64,000 nt of DNA from Gulosibacter chungangensis (GCF_008831155.1 NZ_WBKB01000003.1:124001-188000); one strand, 5' to 3'; counted from the stretch's first letter, positions 53,232-61,715 are shown. Notes: generated by a model from the sequence alone, not told the origin. Translations and numbers: made by a program.

Positions 53232-53978
53232 ATGGAGGACATCACCCTCAAGCTCGAAGGGCAAGAAATTGACGCACGAGCGCTGCAGGAAGGGCTAGGA
53301 GCACTGCTCGATATGCTCAAGTCGGTGGGCGAGGAAGGGGACTCCGCTCCTGTCCTATCGGGCCTAGAGATTGGTAGTGCAATCGCCACGCTCAGCGCAG
53401 AGCAGGCTCAAGTGAACGTGATTAATGACGGGCTAGACGCGCTACAAGCAGGGGGGAGCCTCCCTGACGCATGGAACGAAAGAACGCTTGAAGGCGTTCG
53501 GGTATTGCATAAGACGCTTCAGCGCCAAGGCGTCTCTGGTGTATCTCTATCTACTGACACGAGCACGGTCGCTATTGACACCAACCTTATTAAGACTCTC
53601 GATGAAATCGCGGAAGGTTACCGTCAGGTACTCGGTACCATCACCGGTCGGTTGTATAGATACTCGAACCGTAATACGCCCGAAGCATCCATCGAGGACG
53701 AAAATACTGGGCGGGCTGTGAAGCTCTCCTTGCCATCCGAACTGTCCGAACTTGCGATCTCCTTACTTGACAAGCGCGTCACCGCGCGAGGTTTTATTCG
53801 TGTCAATCCGTGGACAAACCGCTACGTGAGCATGAGTGTTCGAGGGCTTGCGATGCGCTCGTCAAACGTGGGATCCGTCACGAGTCTGGAAGGTGCTCGT
53901 GGGCTACTAAAAGGCCTGACCCCGGATGGACTCGATTCGGTTGAGATCATACGACGACAGCGAGATGAGATTGCGTAA
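53232..53978 (+). CDS. 248-residue protein paired with a PIN toxin-like gene; family not recognised
   Basis: No family recognised. AGGAGGTG 8 bases before the ATG is a very strong ribosome site. The N-terminal ~80 residues look alpha/beta (MEDITLKLEGQEIDARALQEGLGALLDML...SGLEIGSAIATL), and the middle has SLSTDTSTVAIDTNLIKTLDEIAEGYRQVLGTITGRLYRYSN. This is much longer than ordinary VapB antitoxins (70-90 residues) and shows no clear DNA-binding motif. It overlaps the PIN gene, so the two are coexpressed; a regulator, inhibitor or sensor role is inference. Codon use is less GC-rich than its neighbours. Confidence 0.72.
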   Translation: MEDITLKLEGQEIDARALQEGLGALLDMLKSVGEEGDSAPVLSGLEIGSAIATLSAEQAQVNVINDGLDALQAGGSLPDAWNERTLEGVRVLHKTLQRQGVSGVSLSTDTSTVAIDTNLIKTLDEIAEGYRQVLGTITGRLYRYSNRNTPEASIEDENTGRAVKLSLPSELSELAISLLDKRVTARGFIRVNPWTNRYVSMSVRGLAMRSSNVGSVTSLEGARGLLKGLTPDGLDSVEIIRRQRDEIA

Positions 53979-54459
53979 TCTTCCGCTGGTCGTCGTTGAT
54001 TCCAGTTGCTTCCTTGCTTACTTACTCGATGAAGACCGTGGTGAAAACCGCGCTGATCGTGCGACGTATCTTTTCGCCGGTCATAATCGGGACCACATCG
54101 TAATCATGCCTGCGATAGCCCGCTTGGAGACTTTCGGGAAGGTACAAAAAGGTCCAAATGGTGCTGACGGCAATAACCGTGAGCGGATGGAGTCGAACCT
54201 TGCTGCGGCCCGAAACTGGCTCGATAATGCTGAGTTCCTCATCGGCATGTTTGACGATGTGGTAGCAGACCGGGCGATTGATCTAATGCCAGAGTTCGGG
54301 CTTAAGGGGATGGACGCTAGTATTTTGGCACTGGCGATGATTCATGGGGCAACAAAGCTCTATACGTTTGATCGCGACCTACTGAGAGTGGGCGTGTCTG
54401 TGCCTGGACTCTCCGTAGAGTGGCCCCCGATGCCTAGTCAGCCGACGCTGATTCCCTAA
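53965..54459 (+). CDS. PIN-domain ribonuclease-like protein (VapC-like)
   Basis: About 164 residues from ATG 53965 (a 14-base overlap with the preceding gene); ATG 53926 would add 13. PIN acidic residues are visible: Asp in VVVDSSCFLAYLLDEDRGENR, Asp in LKGMDASILALAMIHGATKLYTFDRDLL (two Asp). These residues coordinate metal in VapC-type nucleases. The region between them, with GPNGADGNNRERMES, is an insertion. It is followed by the ssrA terminator, on the other strand. Confidence 0.8.
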   Translation: MRLRNLPLVVVDSSCFLAYLLDEDRGENRADRATYLFAGHNRDHIVIMPAIARLETFGKVQKGPNGADGNNRERMESNLAAARNWLDNAEFLIGMFDDVVADRAIDLMPEFGLKGMDASILALAMIHGATKLYTFDRDLLRVGVSVPGLSVEWPPMPSQPTLIP

Positions 54460-54595
54460 ATTCGTCCGTGAGTTCACGGCGTCGAGTTAGTTCGGCGTGT
54501 TGACCGTCGGCGGTGACCTCGAACCCTTTACTAGGGGAACAACCAATTACTGGATGCTCTGTCTTGTCATCGATGTTGAAGAGGAAACGAAAGAA

Positions 54596-54649
54596 CCCCG
54601 TTGGGGCGCTGCACTGGCCTACTTTTGCCGCGTGCGCGCCCCAACGGGG
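54596..54649 (-). terminator. ssrA terminator
   Basis: 14-bp perfect arms CCCCGTTGGGGCGC / GCGCCCCAACGGGG, followed on the minus strand by TTCTTTCGTTTCC, 8 bases past the tmRNA 3' end. Confidence 0.85.
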
Positions 54650-54656
54650 CCCAAAG

Positions 54657-55024
54657 TGGAGATGCGGGGAATTGAACCCCGGTCCACGACTGAGATTCTG
54701 CGGATTCTCCGGGTGCAGTTTGCCGAGCGTGTTACTTGGTTCCGGCCATGGGGGCAAACACCTTGACCGACACAAACCCAGTCACAGTAAAAGTCCCGCG
54801 GAGCCCTGTGACGCGGCTACGCAGCAAGTGTTCAAAATGACGCTAGGAACCAGACCGAACACAGATCTGGGCTAACGGACTCGGGCTCGCTACTAGGCAG
54901 CGAGGGCGAAGTCAGTGCGCTTGTTATTGGCACTTATAGTTTGCGGAGGGCGTTAACGAGATAACCCCGCGTCCTCGACCCGCTTCACGCAGTTTCACAA
55001 GCCATGTCGAAACCGATCATCCCC
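54657..55024 (-). ncRNA. ssrA: transfer-messenger RNA (tmRNA)
   Basis: The 5' part reads GGGGAUGAUCGGUUUCGACAUG and the 3' end closes with GGUUCAAUUCCCCGCAUCUCCA; the 5' GGGGAUG pairs with 3' CAUCUCC, giving the tRNA-like acceptor, and the T-loop UUCAAUU is present. The tag frame at 54896-54931 encodes ANNKRTDFALAA followed by UAG, the usual LAA degron. It rescues stalled ribosomes with SmpB. It runs opposite to the Gln-rich membrane protein gene. Confidence 0.94.
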
Positions 55025-55054
55025 GTGACTGCTGAAACTTCTCAGCGCTATTGA

Positions 55055-55086
55055 GTTGTACCAGGTGTAACCCTGGGGGATACAAC
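55055..55086. repeat. imperfect palindrome in the ssrA/membrane-protein intergenic region
   Basis: GTTGTACCAGG and CCTGGGGGATACAAC form a bulged stem in the 167-base gap that must hold the ssrA promoter and the promoter of the 901-residue protein. The outer GTTGTA/TACAAC resembles the Lrp-type motif at 21058. Confidence 0.35.
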
Positions 55087-55191
55087 TATATTCCAGAATC
55101 TTCTCCTTGTCTTGTAGTGCTGCGGTACGACCTCAGAAGGATTCAGCGAGGCACGAGGCTTTCTCCACGTTTATCGCCGTATTCTTTGTTT

Positions 55192-57897
55192 ATGACTTGG
55201 AATCAAGGCGACGACCAGGATCGTGAGAACAACGGCGAAGCGCCGAATCCTTCGTGGAGTACCGACGGCTGGCAGCAGCCCAAACAGCAGCAGTCTAATT
55301 CCGGGTCGCGCCCCGATGGTGATGGTGCCGAGGGATGGCCGTCCGGCGATCAGCAGGCTGCAGGCGGCTGGCAGCAGGATGCGCCGCAAGCGAACTTCGG
55401 CCCGCCACCAGCCGCGCAGAACGCGGGTTGGCAGGCGCCCGAGCAGGGCCAGTGGCAGCAGCCCAACTTTGGCCCGCCCCAAGGCCAAGCTCCGCAGGGT
55501 CAAACCCCGCAAGACCAGGGTTCACAGGGGAATGCTCCGCAGAATTCTGGCTGGCAGCCGCCGGCTGAGCAGCCAAACCGGTGGCAGGGCCAGCAACCGA
55601 ACTTTGACGCCCCGCAAGACAACGCCGGCGCCCTTGGTGGTTATCAGGCCGCGGGTGGTTACCAGGCTGGGGGAGACGACCGGGGCCGCCAGCCCGAGCC
55701 GGAGTGGACCGGCGGTTACTCAAACTTCAACCCGGCACAGGACGAGAACGAGGACGCTCAGGCATCTGTTGGCGATCAGCCATTGGGTGAGCAAACCGGC
55801 AGCGAACAGCCCGGTCACGAGCAGTTCACACAGGCCCAGCACGGTGCCGAACAACCAAGTGACGATGGGCGTGCCCCTGAAGGTCACGATTCCGGCCAGC
55901 AGGAAGCAGGCCAGGTAGGCGCAGGCCAACCGGCCCCCGAGCAGCCCGCTCACCCCGAGAGCGAATGGGACTCTTACGGTCCGCCGACTGAACTTCTTGA
56001 CACCTCTTCTACCAACGCGCAGGCCGAATCTGGCGAGGCTTCCGGTCAGGAAACCGAAGCCCAGAACGCAACCGACGCACAGCCTGCCGAAGACCAGGCC
56101 TCTCGCGAGGGGCAGCCAACTTCAGCATTCGGGGCATGGCCACAAACTCCGTCGGAGAACGCGGACAACCAGCCCACCGAGGCGTACGGCCAGAGCGCGT
56201 TCAGCGAGCCGGGTCAGGGGCAGCAGGCTCACGGGCAGCAAGGCGCAGAGTCAGGCGACGAGGAAGAAAACGCTGGCGAGGGTTCAGGTGCCGGTTGGGG
56301 CACAGCCGCAGCAGCGGGTGCAGCCGGGCTTGCCGGTGCGGGCGCCTGGGCGGCAGCGAACCAGCCCTGGCAAGGGAACGACCAGAATCCCTCAGCTGGC
56401 CAGAACCAGTGGGGCCAGCAGGGTGACGCCCCGCAGGATGCCAGCCACTGGGGCCAGTCGACGGATGCCTCGCAAGGCCAGGCTCCGCAGGGTGAAAACC
56501 AGTGGGGTCAGCAGCCCGAGAATCAGTGGGGTCAGCAAGACCAGCAGTTCGAGGGTCAGCAGCACCAAGGCCAGGAATTCCCCAACGAGCAGTTCTCGGG
56601 CCAGGATGCTCAGACCGCGGCTTGGCCGCAGGCGCAGCAGGGTGATCAGGCACCGGTCTTCGGTGCCCCGCCAGCTGCATTCCCTGGCGACCAGAACATC
56701 CCCTTCGACCAATCCCAGCAGGGCCCAGGCGGTCCAGGTGGACCCGGTGGCCCTGGTGGTCCCGGAGGTGAAGGCCCCGGCGGCCCGGGCGGATTCGTCC
56801 CGGCAAGCGCCGAAGGTGACAAGGGCAAGCCCTGGTACAAGAAAAAGGGCATCCTGATTGGTGGAATCGTGGCGCTGGTGGTCATCATTGTCGCGGCCAT
56901 CGCGATTCCAATGATCATCCACCAGCGGAACGTCGACCGCGGTGACAACCTTGCCGCAACCTTCAACAACGCGCTCGAGGAATACAACGCGAACTGGAAC
57001 GAGGAGAACCTTGCGGCAGTGTCCGCGGTGAACCTCACCGACCCAATCAGCGCGGCGAACCGAACCTGGTACGACCTGAACACCGAGAACCGTGAGGCAC
57101 TCGACCAAGCCTGTGCCGACATCCAGCCCGCACTCGACAAGCGCTCGGAACTTGCGGACACCACGGTGCCGGAGCTGCCGCAGGAAGACGCGGCTGAAGC
57201 ATCCGAGGCGTACCAGCAGGCGCAGAAGGATGCGGAAGCCGTCGCCGCCCAACGTGAATCGGCCGAAGAATTCCTTTCTGGTAGCGAGACTTCGCTCGGT
57301 GAAATGAACGAGTTCTGCCAGAACTACGGTGCCTACGCGGACCTCTACGACACCTTCGAGGAGAACCTCTCGGGAGTCATGGAAGACGCCTACACTGTCC
57401 CGAACGGTGACCGCATCGAGACTTCGGATGGTGCGGTGTACTACCTCTGCGAGTCGTCCGACGGTTGCGCGGACCTGTACAACAGCGACACCCGTGAACA
57501 GTTCGCAGCCGCTATGGAAACCACTTACGTGGGCTACTACCAGGGCCTGGCGGATCTGTACGCGGACCAGTGCTTCATGAGCGCATTCGCGGACGTCTGC
57601 GCCGTGGGTGCGACCGAATACCAGAAGGCGGCGGATGCTTACCAGGCGATCGTTGACCACCTTCGGAACACCGAACCCACGGTCGAGGTTGGCCAGACGC
57701 TCTACCCAGAGCTCGACACGCTCGGCCCGGCAGCGACGGATGCTGAGACGGCCGCCGACAAGGCCCTCCTCACCGAGTGGCAGAAGGTTGAGCCCAGCGC
57801 CTACTCGATGGCAACCACGGGTACCTCGCTCGGCAACATGTTCTCGGAGAAGATCTCGTCCATTCAGGATCTCGCAGTGACCGCTCTCGGCAGCTAA
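55192..57897 (+). CDS. 901-residue Gln/Gly-rich single-pass membrane protein
   Basis: I recognise no family. The first ~545 residues are disordered-looking and rich in Gln, Gly, Ala, Pro and Asn, with repeated blocks such as NQWGQQ and GPGGPGG. One membrane helix follows (GGIVALVVIIVAAIAIPMII, ~555-575) behind a KKK stop. The C-terminal ~325 residues are helical with six Cys (QACAD, EFCQN, LCESSDGCAD, DQCFMS, VCAVG), likely disulfide-bonded outside the membrane. ATG 55192 has TATTCT 6 bases before it; upstream codons are unconvincing. The long cytoplasmic tail suggests a scaffold or envelope role. Confidence 0.78.
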   Translation: MTWNQGDDQDRENNGEAPNPSWSTDGWQQPKQQQSNSGSRPDGDGAEGWPSGDQQAAGGWQQDAPQANFGPPPAAQNAGWQAPEQGQWQQPNFGPPQGQAPQGQTPQDQGSQGNAPQNSGWQPPAEQPNRWQGQQPNFDAPQDNAGALGGYQAAGGYQAGGDDRGRQPEPEWTGGYSNFNPAQDENEDAQASVGDQPLGEQTGSEQPGHEQFTQAQHGAEQPSDDGRAPEGHDSGQQEAGQVGAGQPAPEQPAHPESEWDSYGPPTELLDTSSTNAQAESGEASGQETEAQNATDAQPAEDQASREGQPTSAFGAWPQTPSENADNQPTEAYGQSAFSEPGQGQQAHGQQGAESGDEEENAGEGSGAGWGTAAAAGAAGLAGAGAWAAANQPWQGNDQNPSAGQNQWGQQGDAPQDASHWGQSTDASQGQAPQGENQWGQQPENQWGQQDQQFEGQQHQGQEFPNEQFSGQDAQTAAWPQAQQGDQAPVFGAPPAAFPGDQNIPFDQSQQGPGGPGGPGGPGGPGGEGPGGPGGFVPASAEGDKGKPWYKKKGILIGGIVALVVIIVAAIAIPMIIHQRNVDRGDNLAATFNNALEEYNANWNEENLAAVSAVNLTDPISAANRTWYDLNTENREALDQACADIQPALDKRSELADTTVPELPQEDAAEASEAYQQAQKDAEAVAAQRESAEEFLSGSETSLGEMNEFCQNYGAYADLYDTFEENLSGVMEDAYTVPNGDRIETSDGAVYYLCESSDGCADLYNSDTREQFAAAMETTYVGYYQGLADLYADQCFMSAFADVCAVGATEYQKAADAYQAIVDHLRNTEPTVEVGQTLYPELDTLGPAATDAETAADKALLTEWQKVEPSAYSMATTGTSLGNMFSEKISSIQDLAVTALGS

Positions 57898-57922
57898 GAC
57901 TGAGTAGCACCGAATAGCCGAA

Positions 57923-57956
57923 GGCCCGGTTCCACAAAGATTTGTAGAACCGGGCC
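57923..57956 (+). terminator. terminator after the 901-residue gene
   Basis: GGCCCGGTTC ... GAACCGGGCC with an inner near-perfect ACAAA/TTTGT stem; 26 bases past the stop. Confidence 0.82.
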
Positions 57957-57962
57957 ATTGGT

Positions 57963-58076
57963 TTGTCTGAGCATCTTGTCGTGATCCTGCACAATGGCTT
58001 CGACTATCTGCTTGACTACTTCTCGGCTCGCGAGGACAAGGCCAAAGCTGCCGAGCTCGAGGCGGCTGCGCGCTAG
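57963..58076 (+). CDS. possible small peptide gene upstream of aroQ
   Basis: From TTG 57963 a 37-codon frame reads MSEHLVVILHNGFDYLLDYFS...KAAELEAAAR. The start is weak, and it begins next to the terminator, so it may be a remnant of an aroQ-linked gene rather than a working gene. The last 10 codons, with the stop, are tandemly duplicated directly downstream. Confidence 0.3.
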   Translation: MSEHLVVILHNGFDYLLDYFSAREDKAKAAELEAAAR

Positions 58077-58106
58077 GCTGCCGAGCTCGAGGCTGCTGCG
58101 CGCTAG
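58047..58106 (+). repeat. tandem 30-bp duplication before aroQ
   Basis: Two copies (58047-58076 and 58077-58106) differ only at one position (GGCGGC versus GGCTGC). Each encodes AAELEAAAR-stop. The stop of the second copy supplies the TAGCAT box, 6 bases before the aroQ ATG. Confidence 0.85.
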
Positions 58107-58115
58107 CATCGAAGC

Positions 58116-58568
58116 ATGCAGCGGAAGATCTTCGTCCTCAACGGCCCAAACCTCAACACGCTCGGTACTCGCAAGCCCGAGATCTACGGCGCGGAAACGC
58201 TCGCGGATGTTGAGGCTCGGGTGCGTCGTCGCGCCCAGGCGCTTGGCCTGGAGATCGAGTTCTTCCAGTCCAACCACGAGGGCGAGATTGTGGAGAAGAT
58301 TCAGCAGGCACGCACGCAGGCGGCCGGGATTGTGATCAACCCGGCCGCCTACACGCACACCTCCGTCGCCATCCACGACGCCCTCGAATACGCCGAGCGC
58401 CCCACGGTTGAGGTGCACATCTCCAACGTGCACGCCCGTGAACCTTTCCGCCACCACTCCTACGTCTCGCCCATCGCAAACGTAGTGATCGCAGGCGCCG
58501 GCACTCTCGGCTACGAGCTCGCCCTCGAGTGGCTCGCCAACCACCTCAACCCCACCCACTCGGCCTAG
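58116..58568 (+). CDS. aroQ: type II 3-dehydroquinate dehydratase
   Basis: 150 residues catalysing dehydration of 3-dehydroquinate in the shikimate pathway. [58 protein letters not shown] and [34 protein letters not shown] carry the active-site Tyr, Asn, His and Arg residues. TAGCAT lies 6 bases before the ATG (leaderless pattern). No other shikimate genes are adjacent. Confidence 0.94.
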   Translation: MQRKIFVLNGPNLNTLGTRKPEIYGAETLADVEARVRRRAQALGLEIEFFQSNHEGEIVEKIQQARTQAAGIVINPAAYTHTSVAIHDALEYAERPTVEVHISNVHAREPFRHHSYVSPIANVVIAGAGTLGYELALEWLANHLNPTHSA

Positions 58569-58626
58569 CCCGCGCTCTCGGCCACACACCGCGCTCGCCG
58601 CGCCCCGCCACCTCTCGGCCGACCGC

Positions 58627-58729
58627 CATGGTCAAAATTGTGCATGGCTGGAGGGGGACACGCCGTTGCATCGACCGTAAAACCCGAAATTGCCGTCTCT
58701 AGCGGGCAGGGCGTGCACAATTTTGGACA
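58627..58729 (+). repeat. ~103-bp palindrome-ended element, copy 1
   Basis: Begins CATGGTCAAAATTGTGCA and ends TGCACAATTTTGGACA; the two ends are near-perfect inverted repeats (14 of 16). Interior of about 70 bases is GC-rich with a GTAAAACCCG core. A diverged second copy lies directly after the AbiEi/DUF559-like gene. Confidence 0.8.
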
Positions 58730-58883
58730 CACATCCGAGAAGGCTCGGCCCGGAGCAACCGCAAGACTTCAGGGATAGGAAACTGCGCGCCAAGATATCC
58801 ACAATTTCCGCCCCGATCACAGTTACCCACAGCCGAACTGCATTTGCACTGCTGTATTAGGCGCAAGGTGCGAGCATCGCCGT

Positions 58884-59747
58884 GTGTCAGCTCTTATCGA
58901 CGTGTTCTCTCGCTATCACGGTGTCCTCCGTCGGCAGGATTTCCAAACCGAGGGGATCAGCGAAGCGGAGGTGCGTCGGCTCAAACGCAGCGGTTTCCTC
59001 CTGAACATAAGGCAGGGCTGGTACAAGTGCTCGCAAGTTCCGGTGGATCCGATCATCGAAGCATCGGTGAAACATAGGTGCGCGTACTCGGGCTCACCGG
59101 CCCTTGCTCTTCACGGGGCATGGAACCTCAACGAAGAGCGGGCGTACCTAAGAGCCGCACGGCAGGAACACCGCCACGACATCGGCAAAGTGATCGTGCT
59201 CCCGCAGGCGAATGACCGCTATGTTCCAGTGTCAGCTGCGGTCGACCCGATCCCGCAGGCATTTGAAGTGGCGCTCACCCGGCTGCCAGAACCGCAGTTC
59301 ATTGTGGTGGCCGATTCCCTTGCGAACCGGAAGCTGCTGTCCGTCAACGACATGCAGGAGATCGCGGCTCGATATCCGAAGGACATCCAGGCACGTACCG
59401 CACGAGTCAACCACCTTGCCGATTCCGGCAGCGAGTCACAGATGCGGCTGTGGCTAGAGTCACAAAACCTGTCGTTTGTGCAGCAATACGAATGGGCTGA
59501 ACGCCGGTACTCGGACTTTCTAGTTGGCCGACGGCTCATCATCGAAATCGACAGCCTGCAACACCATGGGTCAATTGAAGCGCAGCAGAACGATTACTTC
59601 CGCGACCAGTACCTCATCGCACAGGGGTATCTCGTCTTCAGACTCACCTATACCGACATAGTGAGGAACTGGAGTGTGGTGAGTCGGCGCTTGAAGGCCA
59701 TTATCGCGCGTGGCGACCATCTGATCCCGCCCCACTGGGGTTATTAG
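58884..59747 (+). CDS. AbiEi-like N-terminal wHTH plus DUF559 endonuclease-like protein
   Basis: A 287-residue protein. Residues ~5-75 look like an AbiEi-type winged helix (VLRRQDFQTEGISEAEVRRLKRSGFLLNIRQGWYKCS), then a middle domain with CAYSGSPALALHGAWN. The C-terminal ~100 residues are DUF559, a Vsr/PD-(D/E)XK-like fold: WLESQNLSFVQQYEWAERRYSDFLVGRRLIIEIDSLQHHGSIEAQQNDYFRDQYLIAQGYLVFRLTY, where D-F and E-I-D are the likely metal-binding acids. Function unknown; AbiEi proteins are antitoxins, but no AbiEii toxin gene is present. The gene is bracketed by two similar palindromic repeats. Confidence 0.8.
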   Translation: MSALIDVFSRYHGVLRRQDFQTEGISEAEVRRLKRSGFLLNIRQGWYKCSQVPVDPIIEASVKHRCAYSGSPALALHGAWNLNEERAYLRAARQEHRHDIGKVIVLPQANDRYVPVSAAVDPIPQAFEVALTRLPEPQFIVVADSLANRKLLSVNDMQEIAARYPKDIQARTARVNHLADSGSESQMRLWLESQNLSFVQQYEWAERRYSDFLVGRRLIIEIDSLQHHGSIEAQQNDYFRDQYLIAQGYLVFRLTYTDIVRNWSVVSRRLKAIIARGDHLIPPHWGY

Positions 59748-59754
59748 GGATGCG

Positions 59755-59857
59755 CATGGTCAAAATTGTGCACGCGCTGGGGTGATATCCGCGTAATTAC
59801 GGGCCTAAACCCGCGGGCGACGGCGTGTCACCGGCAGCGCGTGCACAATTTTGGACA
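59755..59857 (+). repeat. ~103-bp palindrome-ended element, copy 2
   Basis: Same ends as copy 1 (CATGGTCAAAATTGTGCA at 59755, TGCACAATTTTGGACA to 59857) in the same orientation, 8 bases after the DUF559 gene. The interior differs (CCTAAACCCG core), so it is an old or independent copy of the same type. Confidence 0.8.
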
Positions 59858-59939
59858 GTGCGGGGGATGCAGGGAGGAGGGGCTGCAGGGAGCGGAGGGG
59901 ATGCAGTAAGGAGAGGGGATACCTAGGCGGACTAAGCCC

Positions 59940-61160
59940 CTAGAACAACCGCTCCGAGGCCAGGCGGGCACCCTCCGCGAGGGACTCCAGCTTCGCCCAG
60001 GCGATGTCCGGGTGCACGCGGCCGCCGAGGCCGCAGTCGGTCGAGGCGATCACGTTTTCAGCACCGACCACCGACGCAAACTGCGAGATGCGGTCCGCCA
60101 CAAGCTCAGGATGCTCAACCACGTTGGTCGAGTGCGAGACGAGTCCCGGCACAATCAGCTTGCCTTCCGGCAGCGCTACGTCCTGCCACACCTTCCACTC
60201 GTGCGCGTGGCGCACGTTCGCGGCCTCGAAGGAGTATGACCCAGCGTTGACCTCAAGCATCTGGCGAACGAGGTGCTTGAATTCGATGTCGGTGGTGTGC
60301 GGGCCGTGCCAGGATCCCCAGCAGAGGTGGAAGCGCACCTTGTCTTCCGGCAGGCCCTCGAGCGCGTGGTTCAGGGCGTCAATGCGCACCTGGGTGAAGG
60401 CGAGGTAGTCCTCAACCGCGGGCTCGGGCACAACCTGGTCCCAGGACTCGGCGATCGAAGGGTCATCGATCTGCACCACAAACCCGGCGTCGACGATCGC
60501 GCGGTACTCATCACGAAGTGCCTCGGCGCAGGCCCAAACAACTTCTTCATCCGAACCGTAGAACTCGTTCGGCAGTCGCGCAGCCGACCCGGGGGAGAGC
60601 GCCGCAACGAATCCTTCGTTCGAGGCACCGAGTTCGCCCAACGCAGCACGCAGGCCGGCGGTGTCGGCGGCCACGGCATCCTGTCCGATGTACTTGATCT
60701 CGCCGGTGATCGAGGGCTGGGGAACTGCCTTGCGACCAGCCAGTACGCCATTGACGGGGTTGTGGTAGGCATCCTTGAACTTGGCGCGGTCGCGACGGTG
60801 CGCGAAGGAGGCGAGTCGCACCTTGCCGGGTTCCGAGAGGATGACTTCTTCTTCGGCAGACCAGCGGTCTTCGTCGCCGGGGGTGAGGCCCGAGAGGCGG
60901 CTGAACGAGTAGTTCCACCACCCGCCGTAGTCGACCGATTGGGTCATGATGTGCCCGTATTCACCGTCGTTGAGCACGTCGATGCCGATGTCGGCCTGTC
61001 GCTTGACGACGCCCACGACCTCTTCGTGCAGGATGCTCGTGAACTCATCCCAGCCGATGGCACCGTCCTGGTGAAGTCGGTTGGTCTCGAGCAGGCGCTC
61101 GGTGCGGGGGAGCGACCCGACGTGGGTCGTTTGAATTCGGTCGCGATTCTGCTGCGTCAT
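59940..61160 (-). CDS. MetE C-terminal-like methyltransferase
   Basis: A 406-residue protein of the cobalamin-independent methionine synthase / UROD-like zinc family. Zinc ligands: His and Cys in FHLCWGSWHGPH and Cys in STDCGLGGRVHPD. The N-terminus THVGSLPRTERLL is typical of short MetE-like proteins, lacking the folate-binding N-terminal half of a full (~750-residue) MetE. It may methylate a thiol or act on an epoxide-CoM-like substrate; the substrate is unclear. Not in an obvious operon. Confidence 0.85.
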   Translation of the reverse strand: MTQQNRDRIQTTHVGSLPRTERLLETNRLHQDGAIGWDEFTSILHEEVVGVVKRQADIGIDVLNDGEYGHIMTQSVDYGGWWNYSFSRLSGLTPGDEDRWSAEEEVILSEPGKVRLASFAHRRDRAKFKDAYHNPVNGVLAGRKAVPQPSITGEIKYIGQDAVAADTAGLRAALGELGASNEGFVAALSPGSAARLPNEFYGSDEEVVWACAEALRDEYRAIVDAGFVVQIDDPSIAESWDQVVPEPAVEDYLAFTQVRIDALNHALEGLPEDKVRFHLCWGSWHGPHTTDIEFKHLVRQMLEVNAGSYSFEAANVRHAHEWKVWQDVALPEGKLIVPGLVSHSTNVVEHPELVADRISQFASVVGAENVIASTDCGLGGRVHPDIAWAKLESLAEGARLASERLF

Positions 61161-61191
61161 GGTGTCCCTTCAGAAGTTTGTTCTGTTGACG

Positions 61192-61626
61192 TTACTCCTT
61201 GGCCGAGCCGGATGCTGGCTCACCGTCAAGGGACGTCACAGCACAGACGATATTGCGCTGGTCTTGCTCTTCCCAGTCGGACCCGCGGGGTGCGAAGGCG
61301 ACGGATCCCCATTCGGTGGATGCTGCGGCCGCCTGGCCCGTGTAGTCAAAGAATGCGTCCGGGCAGGTTTCGTCGACCAGGGTTTGGATGGTTTCGTCAC
61401 CCGGGTAGTCGGCCACTTCGATTGGATGCACGGCGGTGACTTCGAAGAGGTGCGGTTGGTCGCATGGCACGATGAAAGCCGCGGTCTGGTCTTGGTCGGG
61501 GTTTAAGCATTGGCCGACTTCGGTGTGGAAGATGGCGATGGGCTCGGCCTCGTCGGCTGGAGCCGCGCATCCGCTGAGGAGCGCAAGGCCCGGCAGCAAT
61601 GCCAGCGCGAGCAGAGATTTCTTCAT
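61192..61626 (-). CDS. small secreted lipoprotein
   Basis: A 144-residue lipoprotein with lipobox LSGC (Cys20) and four further Cys. VGQCLNPDQDQTAAFIVPCDQPHLFEVTAVHP fits the septum-formation-like domain of actinobacterial envelope proteins. It is 31 bases upstream of the MetE-like gene on the same strand and may be cotranscribed. Confidence 0.75.
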   Translation of the reverse strand: MKKSLLALALLPGLALLSGCAAPADEAEPIAIFHTEVGQCLNPDQDQTAAFIVPCDQPHLFEVTAVHPIEVADYPGDETIQTLVDETCPDAFFDYTGQAAAASTEWGSVAFAPRGSDWEEQDQRNIVCAVTSLDGEPASGSAKE

Positions 61627-61715
61627 TCGCTAAGGATATCCGCGACAATGAGCCGCATAACACACAAAATTGCCGGTTGTTCGGCATTAACACGGGCAAG
61701 GAGTAGGCTATCGCA

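Noticed and set aside
54497-54875. Plus-strand frames over the ssrA region
   Set aside because: They cross the tmRNA gene and its terminator, have no family features, and are explained by the RNA gene.
60273-61439. Plus-strand frame of 388 codons
   Set aside because: Antisense shadow of the MetE-like gene, with no family features and no ribosome site.
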